Notes: generated from the sequence alone by a model not told the origin. A stretch of 64,000 nucleotides of DNA from Macropodus opercularis (GCA_030770545.1 CM061100.1:10754501-10818500); one strand, 5' to 3'; positions 46,111 through 60,942 are shown, counted from the first letter of the stretch. Numbers and translations are program-made.

Positions 46111-46224
46111 CCAGCTAATCAGACTGCATGTCTCTGGACTGTGGAGTGTCTCAAACCACACAGATGCAGAAAGGCTCTTGGGCAAACTGGGAATGGAACC
46201 AAAGACCTTCTTGCTGTGAGGCAC
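46111..46224 (-). mobile_element. tRNA-derived SINE relic (DANA/mermaid or V-SINE-like), antisense, internally deleted
   Basis: On the minus strand this reads GCCTCACAGCAAGAAGGTC at 46205-46223, then a decayed B box GGTTCCATTCCC (46190-46201), CCTTTCTGCATCTGTGTGG, and CACAGTCCAGAGACATGCAG (46124-46143) followed by TGATTAGCTGG. The same modules in the same order occur in the very common teleost SINEs whose head reads cctcacagcaagaaggtc...ggttcgattcc and whose body contains agtccaaagacatgcag...gattag. The body segment that normally lies between the last two modules is mostly missing. Family assignment is from memory. Confidence 0.7.
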
Positions 46225-49189
46225 AAACAAACTGGAATTTGTGACTATTGTGTTACATTCCCTGGTACTTGTGGGATTGCATGCGCATCACCATCACCAC
46301 ACACAACAATCAAAAATAAAAGGTCCCAAATTTAACTTCAAGGAAATGTCGTGCGATTTTTAAGTATAACAAAACGCCCTTCTTAGACCCAATAGTTTAT
46401 AAGCTTTAGCCTCGTCCCAAACTTTTTCCATCTTTCCCAAATTAGTCTGTTGTGTTGCTTTTCATACCTACGAGCCCTTTCAACACACTCACTCATACCT
46501 AGGCGGTTCTCTGCTCATAAACATTTTCATTTCCTTGAATAATGGCTCTGTTACCTTTTGTATTACTCAGCACTTTGATGTTTTGAATGCAGTGCTATTT
46601 CTCCTTGTATGCAGAGGCGGTGCAGGGGAAAGTAATTACATTTATGGAGCTTCCGAAATTGAAGCACTTTCAGCTTTTTCATAGACCTAACATCTTGTTT
46701 TTGTGCATGTTGCCCTCCCCTCTTAGCGCCGCTCCCATATAGCCACTTCTCAGCTATAATATGTGCAGCTCTAAAAATAGTTGAGTAAGGATTTATTTAT
46801 TTATGATGGGTTTTTGAGGCAAGCAGGAACTTTTTTTTTTTTTTTTAATCCTGGAAAGACAGTTGGTTTTACTTTAACCACTGCAGCTGATTTCTTCACC
46901 CCCTTTCATCTTAGTATAAGCAATATTTCTCAGCGTTGTTAAATAGAGATGGATATTCATGGCTCATTAAGTAGTGCTGCATTACATATTGCAGCAAAGT
47001 CATTATGCAGCTGGACGAACGGGGCCTGACCTGGATCAGCAAAGCTAAGATAATCTGTCAGGCAGGCTGCGGCAGGAGGGGAATTGAGGCATATGTCCGC
47101 GGGTCAGGACCCACCACAGCTTCATCTACGTGCGGTGCTGTGCATCTGAAGAAGCTTGGATGTGTCTGCGCTCCACCTGTGACCTCGACACACTTCTTGA
47201 TTCTCACAGAGACACACACACACCAAACATGTTGGTTTGGCCTTGACATCAGGTCAATTTCTTTTTTTTCTGACTGATGTGGGGGAAAAATTTGAGATTT
47301 TCTTTCGCATTCTGGTCCAGTTGATGCTCATATTGGACACAATGTATTGACAGTCTGGACTTGACTTGTGGATAAAACTCCAAAACCGCTTACTGTGAGT
47401 AATTTCCAGAGCAGTAATTATGAACAGCATATACTACAAAACAAAAATTTCAGGTTCATTTTCAGTTTTCTTTAAATGTATTTAAAGTTCACCATACTTG
47501 TGACATTTGTCCCCAGTTGTTGCAAAAATGAAAAACACAGACTGAAGCTCATATTAAATTATAATTCATGTTAACCTTAACCGCGGCCGTCACTCACTCG
47601 GAGTGTTTTCTAATTACGACAGCGATTTAGGGGTGGGGGGGGGGAAATGGGTTAACCGCGTTTGCTTGCTGATATGCTTCAGAGTCGTGACGTTAATAAT
47701 GTCGTTTGCTATCAGCTGTTACAGGCTGATTGCTGGGAGCCGCTTCTCTGCTGATGCTTTCAGGCACCACCGAGGACTGTGACACAGACCTCTGTGACAG
47801 TGATGAGAGACAAAGAGACAGCGCGCGCGTCCCAGGCCGTAACACATTCGCTTTGCACTTTCCTCTTCTTCTCCTTTTCACTTTGGCATTTCCTCACACC
47901 CCGGGCTCCTAACCTTAATAGCAGCTTCTTTCCCCTATGACTGGGAGATGTATAATCCAATAAAGAACAGCACCCTGCCTGTGGCTGGGACCATCGCAAA
48001 CACAAAAGCACGGAAAAACTCGCCAACCGGAGCGCGTGCAGCTGCTCGTTGGGCTGATGACTGTTTCGCGGGTCATTCCACGTGAAAGTGCCTCACCAGA
48101 GGAACGGCTCTGCAGGGAGAGTAGATCTTCCGAGGCAACTTATTTACTTCAAATTCTTTTTTTCGGGAGCTGAACAGGATGTTGCATTTGTTCCTTACGC
48201 TCAGGCTTCCTGCATAGGAAGAACGGTTGGTTATTTATATAACCCCTGCCCTCTGCTGCTCTAAATGTTCCCTTCTTCTTGGTCAAGGAAATTCTTAACC
48301 TCTGTGGCTCGCTACCATGTCTCCAAGTTAGTTGGCTATTTCTTAGCTTTTTTTTTTTTTTTAAAGCATGATCCAGAATGTATTTCCTTACTATGTCTTT
48401 AAATTAAATGAAATGCAGTGGGTCACCTTAAGAGGTGCACACAGTTGATCGTAACATCTCTGGCTGGTCTAGCAGTGCTGCATTAATGTTTGATTTCCAC
48501 AAATGTCACTCACCCTCAGTTTAACGACGGCAGCGTGTGAATGGAAATGTGGCTCTAGAGGCAGACTGGCGCAGGGAGGTGTATAAGAAGGAAGAAGAAC
48601 CCGGGAAAGATGAGATGGTGCCAGAAGAAAGTCAGAGGAAACCACATCTGCTTTCTCACATACACGTATGTGTTTTGTTTCACTCAAAAGCCTCACAAAC
48701 ACGGGTGACGTCCCAGGTGGGTTGTTCCTGATACGAATGAATTCCAAATCAACACGAGCTTTGAGTTGTTTTCTAAGGGTAGTGGCTGCGGAGGTGGCGT
48801 GTAGGTTTTTGTCTCTTTACTGACAACATCGTTCCCATCGTGAATGCGAGCTGGCAGAGACAAACGACCTGTCACAAAACAACCTGTTCTCATATTTGTT
48901 CATAAAACAAAAAACCGAAGGCACAAAACAAGGGCAAGGTGTTTTTATTTATTTTATTTTTTGTTTGTTGTGTTTTTGCTGAGTCCGTTGTACAAAATGT
49001 TAGTCATTGCCTCTTGTTGAAATAATTTCTGTAAAGGTTTGGTTATGTCTGCGATGCTGACTTAGCAGCTTCAATGGCAGCAGAGAGCTTTGAGTCTATT
49101 GTGCTGTGTAGCACCACAAACAATAAAAGGGAGGCTACAGTGGGACCCTGGTTCACAGGCTTCAAAAGAGGAGCGGCATGTGTGAAATG

Positions 49190-49460
49190 GGGTGAAAAAC
49201 CAGAGATATCTCAATGCTGCAGTAATCACCAGATGCATTATTATAACCTGCCCTGCCTAATTTCAGCTAATCTGGCCTGAATTGGACAGGTACACTTGGG
49301 AATTGATTAGCTGAGCCTGGGAGCTGTCCCATAAATTGCAATGCTAATGGCTGGGGGGCGAACAGGGTCCCTTTTTTGAGATAAAGCCAGATTTAATGGA
49401 GATATTTCACACAGAATCATTTATCAGGGACCGACAGGCTGCCAAGTAAGGCTCCCACCT
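49190..49460. promoter_or_regulatory. Candidate conserved non-coding element in intron 2
   Basis: A repeat-free block with several homeodomain-type cores: CTAATTTCAGCTAATCTGG near 49257-49275, GAATTGATTAGCTGAGCC near 49299-49316, and AATGCTAATGG near 49339-49349. It also has a GATA motif at about 49380. The sequence texture suggests an enhancer, but conservation was not tested. Confidence 0.22.
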
Positions 49461-50699
49461 ACCTCCCCAAAAAATAAACCGCACATGCGCACATCTTGAT
49501 AGGCTTCGCCTGTGATGATTCAACTTTATCTGGCCGCAGCAGATTGACTTAACTGGGTTTGTTGGGCAATTAAACTAAAATGAAAGAAGAATGGAAAACA
49601 GCATATTTACTTCAGCATAGATCAGAGCTCATCTTTGGCACTGCTGGTCCATGACTGTGGACAGACCGAAAGGGAAACGGGCTGCGAGATATTTTAAAAT
49701 GCTAGACTAAAGCAAGTCATAGATCACTGATTAAATCTGACAGTAGAATACAAATATGTCTTTGGATGAACGTGGAGAGGCATTGTCATGCAGGTGGCAC
49801 ACAAGTGCACTCGTGCTAGTGGCATTAATAGTCTTCCCTGCCAAGCAACTCAATTTGCAAAGCTTTTGTCTAGTCTGAAGCTTTTAGAAATGACTTGTGA
49901 TAGATGTCTTAAATTTTTTGTTTTAAGTCACTGAAATAAAATGCCTAAAGCAACCTTATAACTCTAGCTCTATGAATCTGTGCTTGATAAGTTTAGCTTT
50001 TTGCGTTTTAAATAATTTTATTTTTGTCTCATATTTAGCATCTTCATATCACATCGATTGCCCCCCTAATAATCCGTCAATGTTATTAATCTCCTCATGC
50101 TAAAATAACAGCTCTAAAGCTTTTGATTACAGAAATCCAAGATCAGATTACAGGTCATGTGGGAAAACAGGATTTGAAGCTGTGTCATGCTCGAGTATGT
50201 CTTTGTTGTCCCCATCATGACCTCACCTGACCACAGCCGCCACCATCGCCTTTATTCATCTCATCTGTCTGTTAATACTGCTCCCTGGGGACAGGACTGC
50301 CGCGTCTCCCTCGCCTCCCCCTGCCTCCATCTCTCTCTCCTTTTGTTCACCTTCCCCTCTCAACTAAATCTATTCCTGGAACTGGTGATTTAATGAAGAC
50401 CTTGGTCACTATGAACGACCTCTCGTCATAACCGCGTCCACTCCTTTTACTTTCTCCGTGTTCATCTATACAAAATAAAAAAAGACGCCTGCTTGGGTTA
50501 CCTGTTCACTTTATGCGCAGTCAAACATTACTCTCTACTTTATATCCACATTTGTCATATTTCCAGCGTTACTTCTAGGAGCGCTAATTTCCTCAAATAG
50601 TTCTTTCATCAGTTAAGATGCTCCACAATGTGATTTCATGCTCAACAAAGCTGATGCGCAAGGGCCATGTATCTAATAACATTTATCCACCCTCCTTTG

Positions 50700-50945
50700 T
50701 GTGTCCTTTAGAGCTAGCTGGGTGGTACTTTATGTGTAATCTAACAGTGGCAGGGATTTGGCGATCCTGCTGTCAAGTTAATGCCCCGTAATTGCTCTTC
50801 TAATTCTGCGGGATAATGAGACTAGAAGCGGATGGCAAAGGCTACGCTGTTGTACTTACCTTGTGCGCCAGACAATTAGTGCACACAATGATAATCACCG
50901 GCTGGCAGGTGGAGCCTTTAACAAGCCCGAATCGTGTTTTTTGCT
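50700..50945. promoter_or_regulatory. Candidate conserved non-coding element in intron 2
   Basis: A repeat-free block with TAATTGC, CTAATTCT, GATAATGAG, ACAATTAGTG and GATAATCACC cores spread over about 245 bp, in sequence less AT-biased than its flanks. Inference from motif clustering only. Confidence 0.2.
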
Positions 50946-53900
50946 CATTTTCGTTGTGTTAGTCATGATTTAATGTTTAATCACATGTTGGAAGGAATTC
51001 TAAGCTAAATATTATTACAAACTGAATTAAATCACTTTGAGTGTTTAGTAACTTTCTACCGAGTTCGTATGTCGCTGTTCCTTCCTTGACCCGCTTACCT
51101 TCATCCTCGTTCGTACTCCTTCAGGTCCGTGTTTCTGCAGATTTCCATTAACTGTTAATTCTCTAATTGAACCCTGAACTTCTCCTCCTTTAGTTTTAAG
51201 TCACCTGACTCAGTCCATCTCTTTCAGGTCCCTGCCTTCGCTAGTGTCCTTGGACTTTGTCTATTTTACCTACTGGCATTTTAACTTGGATTTCTCTACC
51301 AAGCTGTGACCTTTGCCAGTTTTCTCACTTGCGTGTTGTTCACTTGGCAGCACAACTAATCTACAAATTATTATAATGATTGTGATTAAGAATAACAAAA
51401 AAAACCTAAATGCCGCTGTTACAAAAGGCTCAATTAGGAATAAAACGACCTCACTGAGTAGAAAAACATGAAAAATACAACTAAGCAATTGGCTTCCAGT
51501 CATGTACTGTGCATGTGTAAAATGTGTCAGGCCAAGTTGATTCTGATTTTTGAATGAATATGGCAAAAGGAAGATGAATGAAAGAAAGGGGGAACAATTC
51601 TTTGAAGGGGGCTTCAGTGTTGGGACAGTGTTGAGTAGAAATGGCGACTTCCACACATTCACTGTAGAGCTGTACAAAATGCATCTGTCAGTAGGTTTGG
51701 CAAATGTGATTAACGGCACATGATGCTGGTGGATTTGTGCAAAATGCGGGGGGAAATGGAAAAGCAGATCTGTCTTGCGACAGCGTCCACGTGCCACTAG
51801 ACGTGGACATCAAAACACCACAGAACAAAAATAGTATATAATGCAAACCAAACATTTTGATAGATGCTTGTGGGTGATTCCCTTGTGTCAAACCATTGAG
51901 GCTGGAGAAGGAAGCTCTTTATAGATCCTGTCAGTACACAAAGAAAATCTGAATTCTTCCAGCTGCCCGCACACAAGGACAGACGGGTGCTGATTAAAGT
52001 AAAGTCCTCTCTGGTGGACGGTGAATTGTCAGATACTTTGTCTGCTAACACCAGCCCCTATAAAAGGCCAGTTACAGTTTCCTACCAGTTACGTTTCCTA
52101 CAACGTGTCAGCCAACCTCCCCTGTGGGTTTCTGCTTCTGATGGAGGTTAGAACCTGGTGACAGGCATTGGAACCAGTCTGAAAGGGCGGGAAAACTCCT
52201 ATGAAAGTGTAGGATCAGTCAGGTCCATTCTAACAGGAGAGGCAAGAAGAGGAGGTGTGGAGCTACCCTCTGGTCAACATATGCTCCATTGGGAGCGTAG
52301 AGAGGGTTAATCTAATGCTCCTGAGTTCTCTTTGTGTGTAAATGTGCATTTGTCTGCTGATTCCAGACAGATTGTCAGGGTCAGTCAACCATAATAACCA
52401 CTTACATAGTGACTCGAAGTGAAAGAAAAATCACAAATGTCTCTTGATCGCAACCTTTAATCTTGCACCTGCTCCCTGACCAAAGTGTCTCTGTGATGTG
52501 TAATTCACTCTAATATGTCACATCGAATACTTTGGGGCTTGGACATCCTTAGATCTCGTCCTTCAAAGTTGCCACCGCCTCTCGCGGAAAATCACAGCTA
52601 CATCGATTAAGTTCATCACTTAAATACTGATTAGATTGGACTCCCTGGGATCATGGAGATTATGAGCCACTGAGCAGGTCTCCTCTCTCTCTCTGCGTGC
52701 GTGTGTCTGAATGAATATGTGTTGCCTCTTTATCGGTTAGTCCGTGCTAGATTGTGATTTGTGATGCTCCTCCCGGGTGAGAGTGAATAGAAATATCTCC
52801 CTGTGAAGTAATAACCTCAGGCTTAAACACAACACGGTGGCAGCATTTATTTTTGTTTATTTTATTTATATATTTTATTTGTCCCAGAGAAATGGAGCCG
52901 TTGTCTGTGCATGGCCATAAAGTGGAAATCAATGATGGGCTATAATTCGCTCCAAGAAAGGATCTTGTTGGCTCAATCGTCTGCTTCTTGCAGTCAAGCC
53001 ACTGGCATCAAAATATTATATATAAGTACTGAATAACTGGTGAGATAGTTTGTCTATATTATATTCTCATCACTGCTACTGTTGTCACGTGTTAACACCT
53101 GCTAAGATGTTTTCTATGTCTGCAAGGGTCCGGGGAGGATACACACCTCAATGCTCATTGATACTATGCCAACTGCAGTTTGTTTAATTTTTTTTCCACC
53201 CACTGTTTCTATGAACAGAATGCTCATGCCCTAGATATGTCTAGGAAATCTTTAGTAATGCCCCAGGTCTACAGCAGTACGTGACCCCTCTTGGGGTATG
53301 AATGTGTCAGGAAACGGGCGCAGAGTTCAGCCACACTTAGCCTGATGTCTCTAGGGAAACGTGGCCTGAGCTGCAGCATCCACCGCGCCCTCGACGCCGT
53401 GATGGTCAATCTTTCATCCCGACTCTTCCCAGAGGCCCTAACGTGCCATCGTCACGCCACGTGCGGCGACGCTGGTTTGCTGACAGCTTGTTTCTAACGG
53501 CTGCGCTCCCAAGGGAGGCTAAATTCTGTTTTCTCCTCAGATTGTCCTTCGTCTAACAAAGCTGAATGTGCCACGGTATTAAACGGACTAAGCACGGCGA
53601 CTCGCCTCCGCTGCCACATGTGGGGAAAGGCAGAAACCTGTTGCCGGTTCCCACAACCTGCTTGTTGGATTGAATGAGATGTAATAGTAGAATAATATCT
53701 GTGACATATTAGACTAATGCAGCAAACACACACACACAAACACACTCAATGCAATGTAATGTCTGTTTAAACTAGACAAATAATACAAATAGGAACAATC
53801 TCTAATGCTAAACTCCTGAGCCCATAGCATTTTATGGAAGATTATTGTTGATCGCATTAGGGCTTTAATTCCCTACGACATTACTTGTAGTGGAGCAGCA

Positions 53901-56900
53901 CAACAGTAAGGAATAAATAATGACGTTGTTTACTAGAGCTGGAGAACATGCATAATTCATTCAAACATTTTCTGTGACATGAACAGTTGATAAATGTTTC
54001 CATTGGCCCCAAAATAATATATATATTTTATTTACTGGCTCATCCTACTTTCCGGCTGACACATGGTTTAGTTTGGGGAAGAAATGCTGATGTTCAAACA
54101 CCTGCAAGTCCTTTCCCTAAACATATAACCCAATGGGCACATTTATTCAGCTTTTTAATCATGCAAAACCGATTTTACATACAAATGCGTCTTCAAATTC
54201 CGTGTTTGGGTAAGTCATTTATGCAAAATTACGAGAATACCTGTAGGACACGATCTGTTTAGAATCATTAAGTCACCAGTCACAAACTTGCATTATGTTC
54301 CTCGGATGCTAATCGCCATGGCGACTGGAAATTATTATTGCTGCTCCTATAACTGCTCTGCCATCTTCTAGAATAATGATTCCATTAATTACCGTGTGAC
54401 CGTGCTCTCTCTGCGCCACGTTAATTGAAAGTACCAATAATGGATGTACAGCAAAGTTGCAACGCGTCGACTGCTCTCGTCTGTCACGTTCACCTAAATC
54501 AAGCGGGTGCAAAGATACGAGGAAATGAAGTCAGAGTAATGATGCTGTATAAAACAGGCCGCGTGTGTTTTGATGAATGTTGGCTCAGGGAAGCCAAAGT
54601 GAGATGAAACAAAGATGAAAAGCGGAGACGGGCTTGCACAGAGAGAATGGGGCTGATTAAGCAGCTAAGATATCAGAGAAACATGAGCAGGGAGTTGGGA
54701 TAGACATGATGGCAAGCATGGATAACCCTCCATGCCACGTTCTCTGCTTCCCGTGATGAGGAAAAATCCATATTTGACTGCGTTCACGCCCCTCACATTT
54801 GGAAAACATCTGGATGACACAAACGAGACATAATGCATGCTTGTGTTTCTGCCACACCCTGAGCTGATGTTTGGATTTAATGCACTGATGAGACGGTGGT
54901 ATTGATCGTCCGATCTGGTAACTATTAAACAACGCCTGCTGCTTTTTGTTGCTCTCTGTTTTGAATCCGGTTTTCTCCTTTGGCTTAACTATTACACTGT
55001 AGGTTCACTGTAGGACTCCCATTCCTCTCTTTTTTTTTTTTATTTTTTTTTCCTCCTCCTCCTGTGGCGTTCATTCTCCCATCCTCTCATCCCAACAGTC
55101 TCTACTTCACTGCTGTCCGTCAACTTGTTGTCGGATCGATTGTTGATGGGGTGTAAGATGCAGTGCAAGCTGTGAGCTGTCTCCACCCCCTCGCACAGAG
55201 ATGAATATTAATCAACAATGTGCAGTGAAGGAAACGCATCCAAATGCACTGTGTCATCGTTCAATCGTTGCCTCAGACGTGAGTCCTCGTTTGTTTGTTT
55301 GGTTGCTTTTTTTTTTTTTTTTTTTACTACCACACAGCAGCATCAGTTTAGTACCATGCTATGGAGCTTTCATAACCCTGCAAAGGTTAATGTGAAGTCC
55401 TCTACATTAACCCAGTAATTACAACCACTTGAGGATAGTTTAATTGTATTTTTTTTATTTTTTTGTACTCACTTAGATTGTCTTGCTATATTTAGTTTGA
55501 CACTCTTAAAAAAAATGTAATGAGATGAAAGTGTAAATGTCTACTACGTTGATTTAACATCATCTTAAAGTAGTGATGATAGGAATGATGGGGAGGAAAG
55601 ACGAGTATTCAGTCTGGTTGTTGCTTGCAGCTGCTAACACAGAATTATTAGTGCGAGCACCGTTTCAACTGTGCGTGTTGTGTTTTATAGGGTATTAAAG
55701 CACAAGCAACCAAATGGCTGCCTACACTGTAGGTTACCAATCTAATAACAAGAAGCCTTCAGGGCAGACTTTGCAATTAGTGGTTTATAGCTTGAAACAT
55801 ACAAAACGAGTATATGATTCTTGTACATCTGAGATTTTATTTTATTATTTTTTCCATAATAATCTATCTATGAATCTATCAATCTTTATTACCATGACTT
55901 GAATCTTGCCATTTTCACATTATCTGGTTTTATTTTTTTTAAGTTCCTGGTCTCTCTCTCTTTTTTTTTTTTTTTTTCTTCTGGACAGGTTTGATTCATT
56001 ATAGATTAGTGGTACAGTCATGAATCCCCAGGTCCATGTCTCAACTTCTCTGGTTTTTCTAAGTATCCGTCTGAAGGAGATCAATTTCCATAAGTCAGTC
56101 AAACAGGCCTTCGGGGCACCTTCCTACTGAGTATCTCCAACAAAGACCCTTGAAGATTGGAGACATTTTAACCTAGCGTCTGTGTCGCGTTTAGCAGCTC
56201 TCGGTTTGTCTGAATCGCCCCTTCCCTCGTAGACGAAGACGATGTTTTCATCCAGTGTGAATTTATTGAAGAGGCACATTTTCATTTGATTTGATCTTTA
56301 ATCAAAAGCGAGTGGAGGTGGCAGCATGAATGTCATCACACAGTCGGAACAAAAGAGGCAGCGACTGCCTCAGTGTGGGCTGGGTCATTAATGGATGCTA
56401 ATATAATCTAAAAGTAGGAGACACAAAGTGCAGCCGCAGAGAAATGAGTCGGAGTCGTGTTTGATGCAGACACCTTTCAGCTTCATTACCCGGCGCCATT
56501 ACAACCAGCTTCTGTGTGGATCAGTGCTCATGTCTCTGGGCCATCATTAATATCACACAGGTTTTCACAAAGGTATTAAGAGATTACTGTGGCAGAATAG
56601 ATCATTTTACAAGTGCTTTCAGAAAATGGATAGTTTTTTTTGTTCTACTTCCATTTATTCTTACACAGCACTCCTCCAGTGTTTGTCATCAGGATAAATT
56701 CAGGGTGACAAAAGTCAATTAAGACTATTAATCTCAACAAATAAATCTGTCCGTTTCACTTTTTTTTTCCCTCCTGTCTTTTCGCATGATGCATGCAAAA
56801 TGATTATTGCTACATTATTTTGGGGCTTTTAAAATGTTTATTTGCTGCTTTTCTGTTTTTCACTTCATTGCACATTTAAGATCTTTAGGGTTCAGAGCTT

Positions 56901-59900
56901 TTGGGGTCGTTGGTCAGTAAAACTGATCGTCTAATGTGAAATTACAGTCAACTAGCACAAACTTTTTACTGACACGAGGCGATGCCCGTATAGACATTCT
57001 TAACAAAACTAGTTATATAATAAACAAAAGTAGAAATACAAAAATGCCAAAGAAAGCAACATTACAGTAACTTTGATTTGTTTTACTGGGATTACACCTG
57101 GAAGTACATTTATATCCATCTTGTTCTATATAGATATTCAAAGCATATTCCTAAAAATGTCTTTCAAAGAACTTGCTGACCCACATCTGATGAGAGGAAT
57201 GATTGTGAGATCTGTTCCAAGACTTTGAAGAGAGTTTTCAGTGAAGATGTAAAAACACATCACGTATGGTACAGATCAGTAATGATGCGCCCTACTAGAT
57301 TCACGTCACATCTATGGCCTCAGACACTAAGATTTAATGGACCAGCTCAGAGTCAAAAGTAATGCAGCATAGAGGACGGGATGTGACATCTACCAAATGC
57401 AGCAGCGAGACTAATGCAGCGTCACATCATCACACGGCAGACACAACACATCAGGGGCACGGGGTGAGCCATGAGACGGCTGGGGTCAGCAGACGGATGG
57501 GGGGGGACATGTCTGCGCTTCACTCACTTGGTGAAACGAAAAACTTTCAACCTCACTATTAGAGAATTAGAAAAAAAACGAAACTCGTTTTAAAATCACT
57601 GGCGATTGCAGAGGTTTGACCCGAGGGACAGGGCTGTGAATCTGTGGCAGCAGGCCAGCTAGCGGCGGAACGATGCCAGCGCTACCCAGCTGCCTACCCA
57701 GGATGCAACAAGCTTGAGGGGGGGGGAACAAATCAATCAGCCTCTGCTGTGGTTACCCTGTCTTTTATTATGTCCTTTATCTGTTGTCACTCTCTACACT
57801 ATGTGACTCTGTTGTTGATGTTTTAAACGACATCTTTTCCACTGTGCCAGTGTTTGGATTCCAAGTTGCAACGTCTGGCCTCATAATGTCTGTGTTTTTA
57901 ATGACCTCCTTTCACAGCAGCTAATTGAACCCTGCAGTATGTGGGCAAATCTAGAGACTGAAATAACTCCGCGATCAGGCCTGACAGGAGGAGAAAGCAC
58001 AGCACGACAACCCTCTTGTGCTCTCACGCATACGTTTTCTTTTGGTATAACTTGACTATTACTTTATTTATAAAGGTTAAATATAAAATTATTAACTTAT
58101 TACTTTTAGTTGACTCACATTTCTATACACGTTCCAGTCTCTCTAAATTGAGCGAGGCTCTGCAGGTAAACACTTCAACTTTAGAGAACAGAGTTGTGAC
58201 CTGTCAGGGTGCTGTGGAGTGTCCCCTATGTCAGCTTGAACGTCCAAATGTCCCCTGGGACGTTTTCACCCCCGAGATTCAGCCTGGAAGCTGTCAGAGT
58301 CCATAAACCTCCACTCTTTTCACTGAACAGTGTTCTCTCATTCTTTCATAAAAATACAGTCTTAATTCGTTCTATTTTGGACAATATGTCAATAATGCAG
58401 TAAGGTTGAGCCAATAGTCGGAATAGAAAACAGAATGAGCGCCTCCTGAGAGTGAGTAATTCATCTTCCTCAGCTTTCATTGCTCCCATGGTGCTTCAGT
58501 TTAACATCCCAAAGCAGCATCTCCTCCAGCTGACAACAGCTTCTCTATTTGCACAACTGATGTTGAAAATATTTAGCAGAAAATGAGCCCCCGTTTGGGA
58601 ACATTCTGAGGTAAACGAAGTGAATTGGGATGAGGCTGCTGGTGCAGTTCATTTTGGCAGCGTGAAAAAAAAGTCGCGCAGCACCAAACGCAGAGACGGA
58701 ATTTGAAAACCGATGCGTTTGGTTAAGCGATACCATCACCAGGACGGCCTGTTGAAAATCAATCTTCAGTTTCCCTGATTGTGTTGATGTTTTTCTAAAT
58801 TCCTTGTATTAGCTGTGGTAAATCTGAGCTGTGGTTGCGATTAGGGAAACCCTGTTCTACAATAAGTGCACTAATGGCTTAGAGTAACTCAAGCTCAGCT
58901 ACAACCGTTTTCACATCTCTAACTCGGTTCTCTTCTACTTACACGTCTCTAAGAACATGTGCGTCTGTTTTAAATATCACGGAGGCCAAATGTTAACAAG
59001 CCACTGAGCCCGTGAATGAGCCTCCCGGGGGCTTAGACAGGACGATGCGTGTTTCGTTCACTCTGTCATGCTCGCAGCTGATGAATTTGAACAGCGGCGC
59101 TCGAGTTTTATTTGATGTGCTCGTTGGCCGCGTGATGCATAGAGGCAGCGGGAGGACTATTGGAGCTTAAAGGGAAAAAAAGTTCTGCAAATGTTGAAGT
59201 GACAAAGAGTTGAAGGATGTGGCTCAGGTAAAACCTTCAGAGAGCAAGAAGTAGATAATGTGCTTGTCACGATGACTAATTTCCCCCATGAAATCTGTCC
59301 TGTAAGACCTCCTGGAATAGACTTTATTGCATGGCAGGTAATCATTACACACTTGCTATAGATAGCCCTGGAATCCCTTACAGGCCGTGCTAGCCTACTT
59401 TCAGCTCTCTTGAAAATGCGATGGGAGGTTTGGGCAGATTCTGGCCCCCCACGACGGTTTGACCCCCAGCCTGCTTGTTTATACCCGTAGGACACGTCGG
59501 ACTTGGATTAGTGCTGAATAGTTGTTGTCTGTGTGAATGTGACCTTGGGACGTGGCTGCATTGTTTTGGCCCCAGCTGAGGTGAGCCTGGATTGTAAATA
59601 AGCACACTGGTTCTAACACACGTCCATACGTTATGGATTTGCCTTTCTGCCGTTTTCGTTATTGATCCTAGGCACGTTTCAAACTCTGGCTGTTGATGTT
59701 CACGCTCTGTCCTTGAATGTAGCGCGATGCTGCTGTTCCTGTGTTTTAAGTATACTGAATTCCAGCAGGACGAGAATCCAAGGGCTTTCCCACTGGTGTC
59801 ACAGTTACTGTTGTTGCTTCTCCTCCTCCAATCCACGATTGATTCCTTCCCCGCTGCCGGACTCCATACTGGCTGGTCCTGCAAGACTGAGTGTCAGAAT

Positions 59901-60286
59901 GATGGGGGCGGGGACATGAGATCGGAGAGTAAAGACAATGAAGCAAAGGAGGACTTGTGTGAAGGATAAATGATCGACTGATTTGGTAAAGTTAGAAATT
60001 AAATTTAAACAAAGATGATGGTGAGGAAGGTTTCAGATGAAACTAATCAATTTAGGCTCCTTGAGATGCAGTTTCTGAGGGAGCTTCAGTGCATCATGAG
60101 AAAAGAAACAACACTGGAGCATTATCACACACCCACAAACAGCTCAGTATGGTCCCTCTGCGTTTCAGTTCTTCTTCAGAGGAGTTTGGAGATGATTACA
60201 ATGAGCAAAGTCCAATGACTGCTTGTACACCACAACATACAGTACAGCCACAGCACAGACGCTCCGAGTGAATCATCACAATCACT

Positions 60287-60304
60287 ACACACACACACAC
60301 ACAC
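60287..60304 (+). repeat. (CA)9 microsatellite
   Basis: Short perfect dinucleotide run. Confidence 0.88.
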
Positions 60305-60942
60305 TCATTCAGAGTTGGCCTCTGACACACGCTGGTCCTCCCAGGCCGTCCGCCCATACCTTAATGAGGAAGCTCATTATGGACAAACAAGCTGCTGCTC
60401 CTCTGAATAAGCAACGAGGACAGCTATGCTGTTCCGCTGAGTGCGAAGCCCCCGCGGCGGAATATTTTATTGATTCTACAAGTCCGGCTGTTGATCTGTC
60501 GCGTGTACTCGTGTCATTAATATAGTGTTTGCAGAACAAAGCCCTCTGTCGTGTGAGTTCATCAGGTTGCAGTAATTGTTGAGGAGCTGTTGCATCTTGC
60601 CGTGCGCCTCTCGGGGTCAAGCATCGTGTTTACATTTCAATGAAGTTCCCGATCCCCGTCGGTTTGTTTGCTCATGTCGCTGTGTTGCCGCCGTCTTGTC
60701 TGCTCCTGCTCGAAATATTATCTGAATGAGGACTAGAAATAACCCTATAGCATTTCCCAATAAGGCTGCTCAATTATGGCGAAGGTCATAATCATTATAT
60801 TTTTGTCAATATTCAGATGAAGATTATTTAACATGATTAACATTGAGCTAAAGCAAATAAATGGGAAATTATATCAATAGTTATGCTGAAAGCAATAATA
60901 AAAAATAAAATGTACAAAAGGAATTCAACTATAAACTTACTA

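Noticed and set aside
51270..51797. Longest open frame in the window, 175 codons on the minus strand
   Set aside because: No recognisable domain, low-complexity hydrophobic stretches (runs of I, L and F), no splice or promoter context. Frames of this length occur by chance in 64 kb of six-frame vertebrate intron.
59390..59884. 164-codon minus-strand open frame
   Set aside because: Composition is arbitrary, no family motif was seen, and comparable open frames overlap it on the plus strand.
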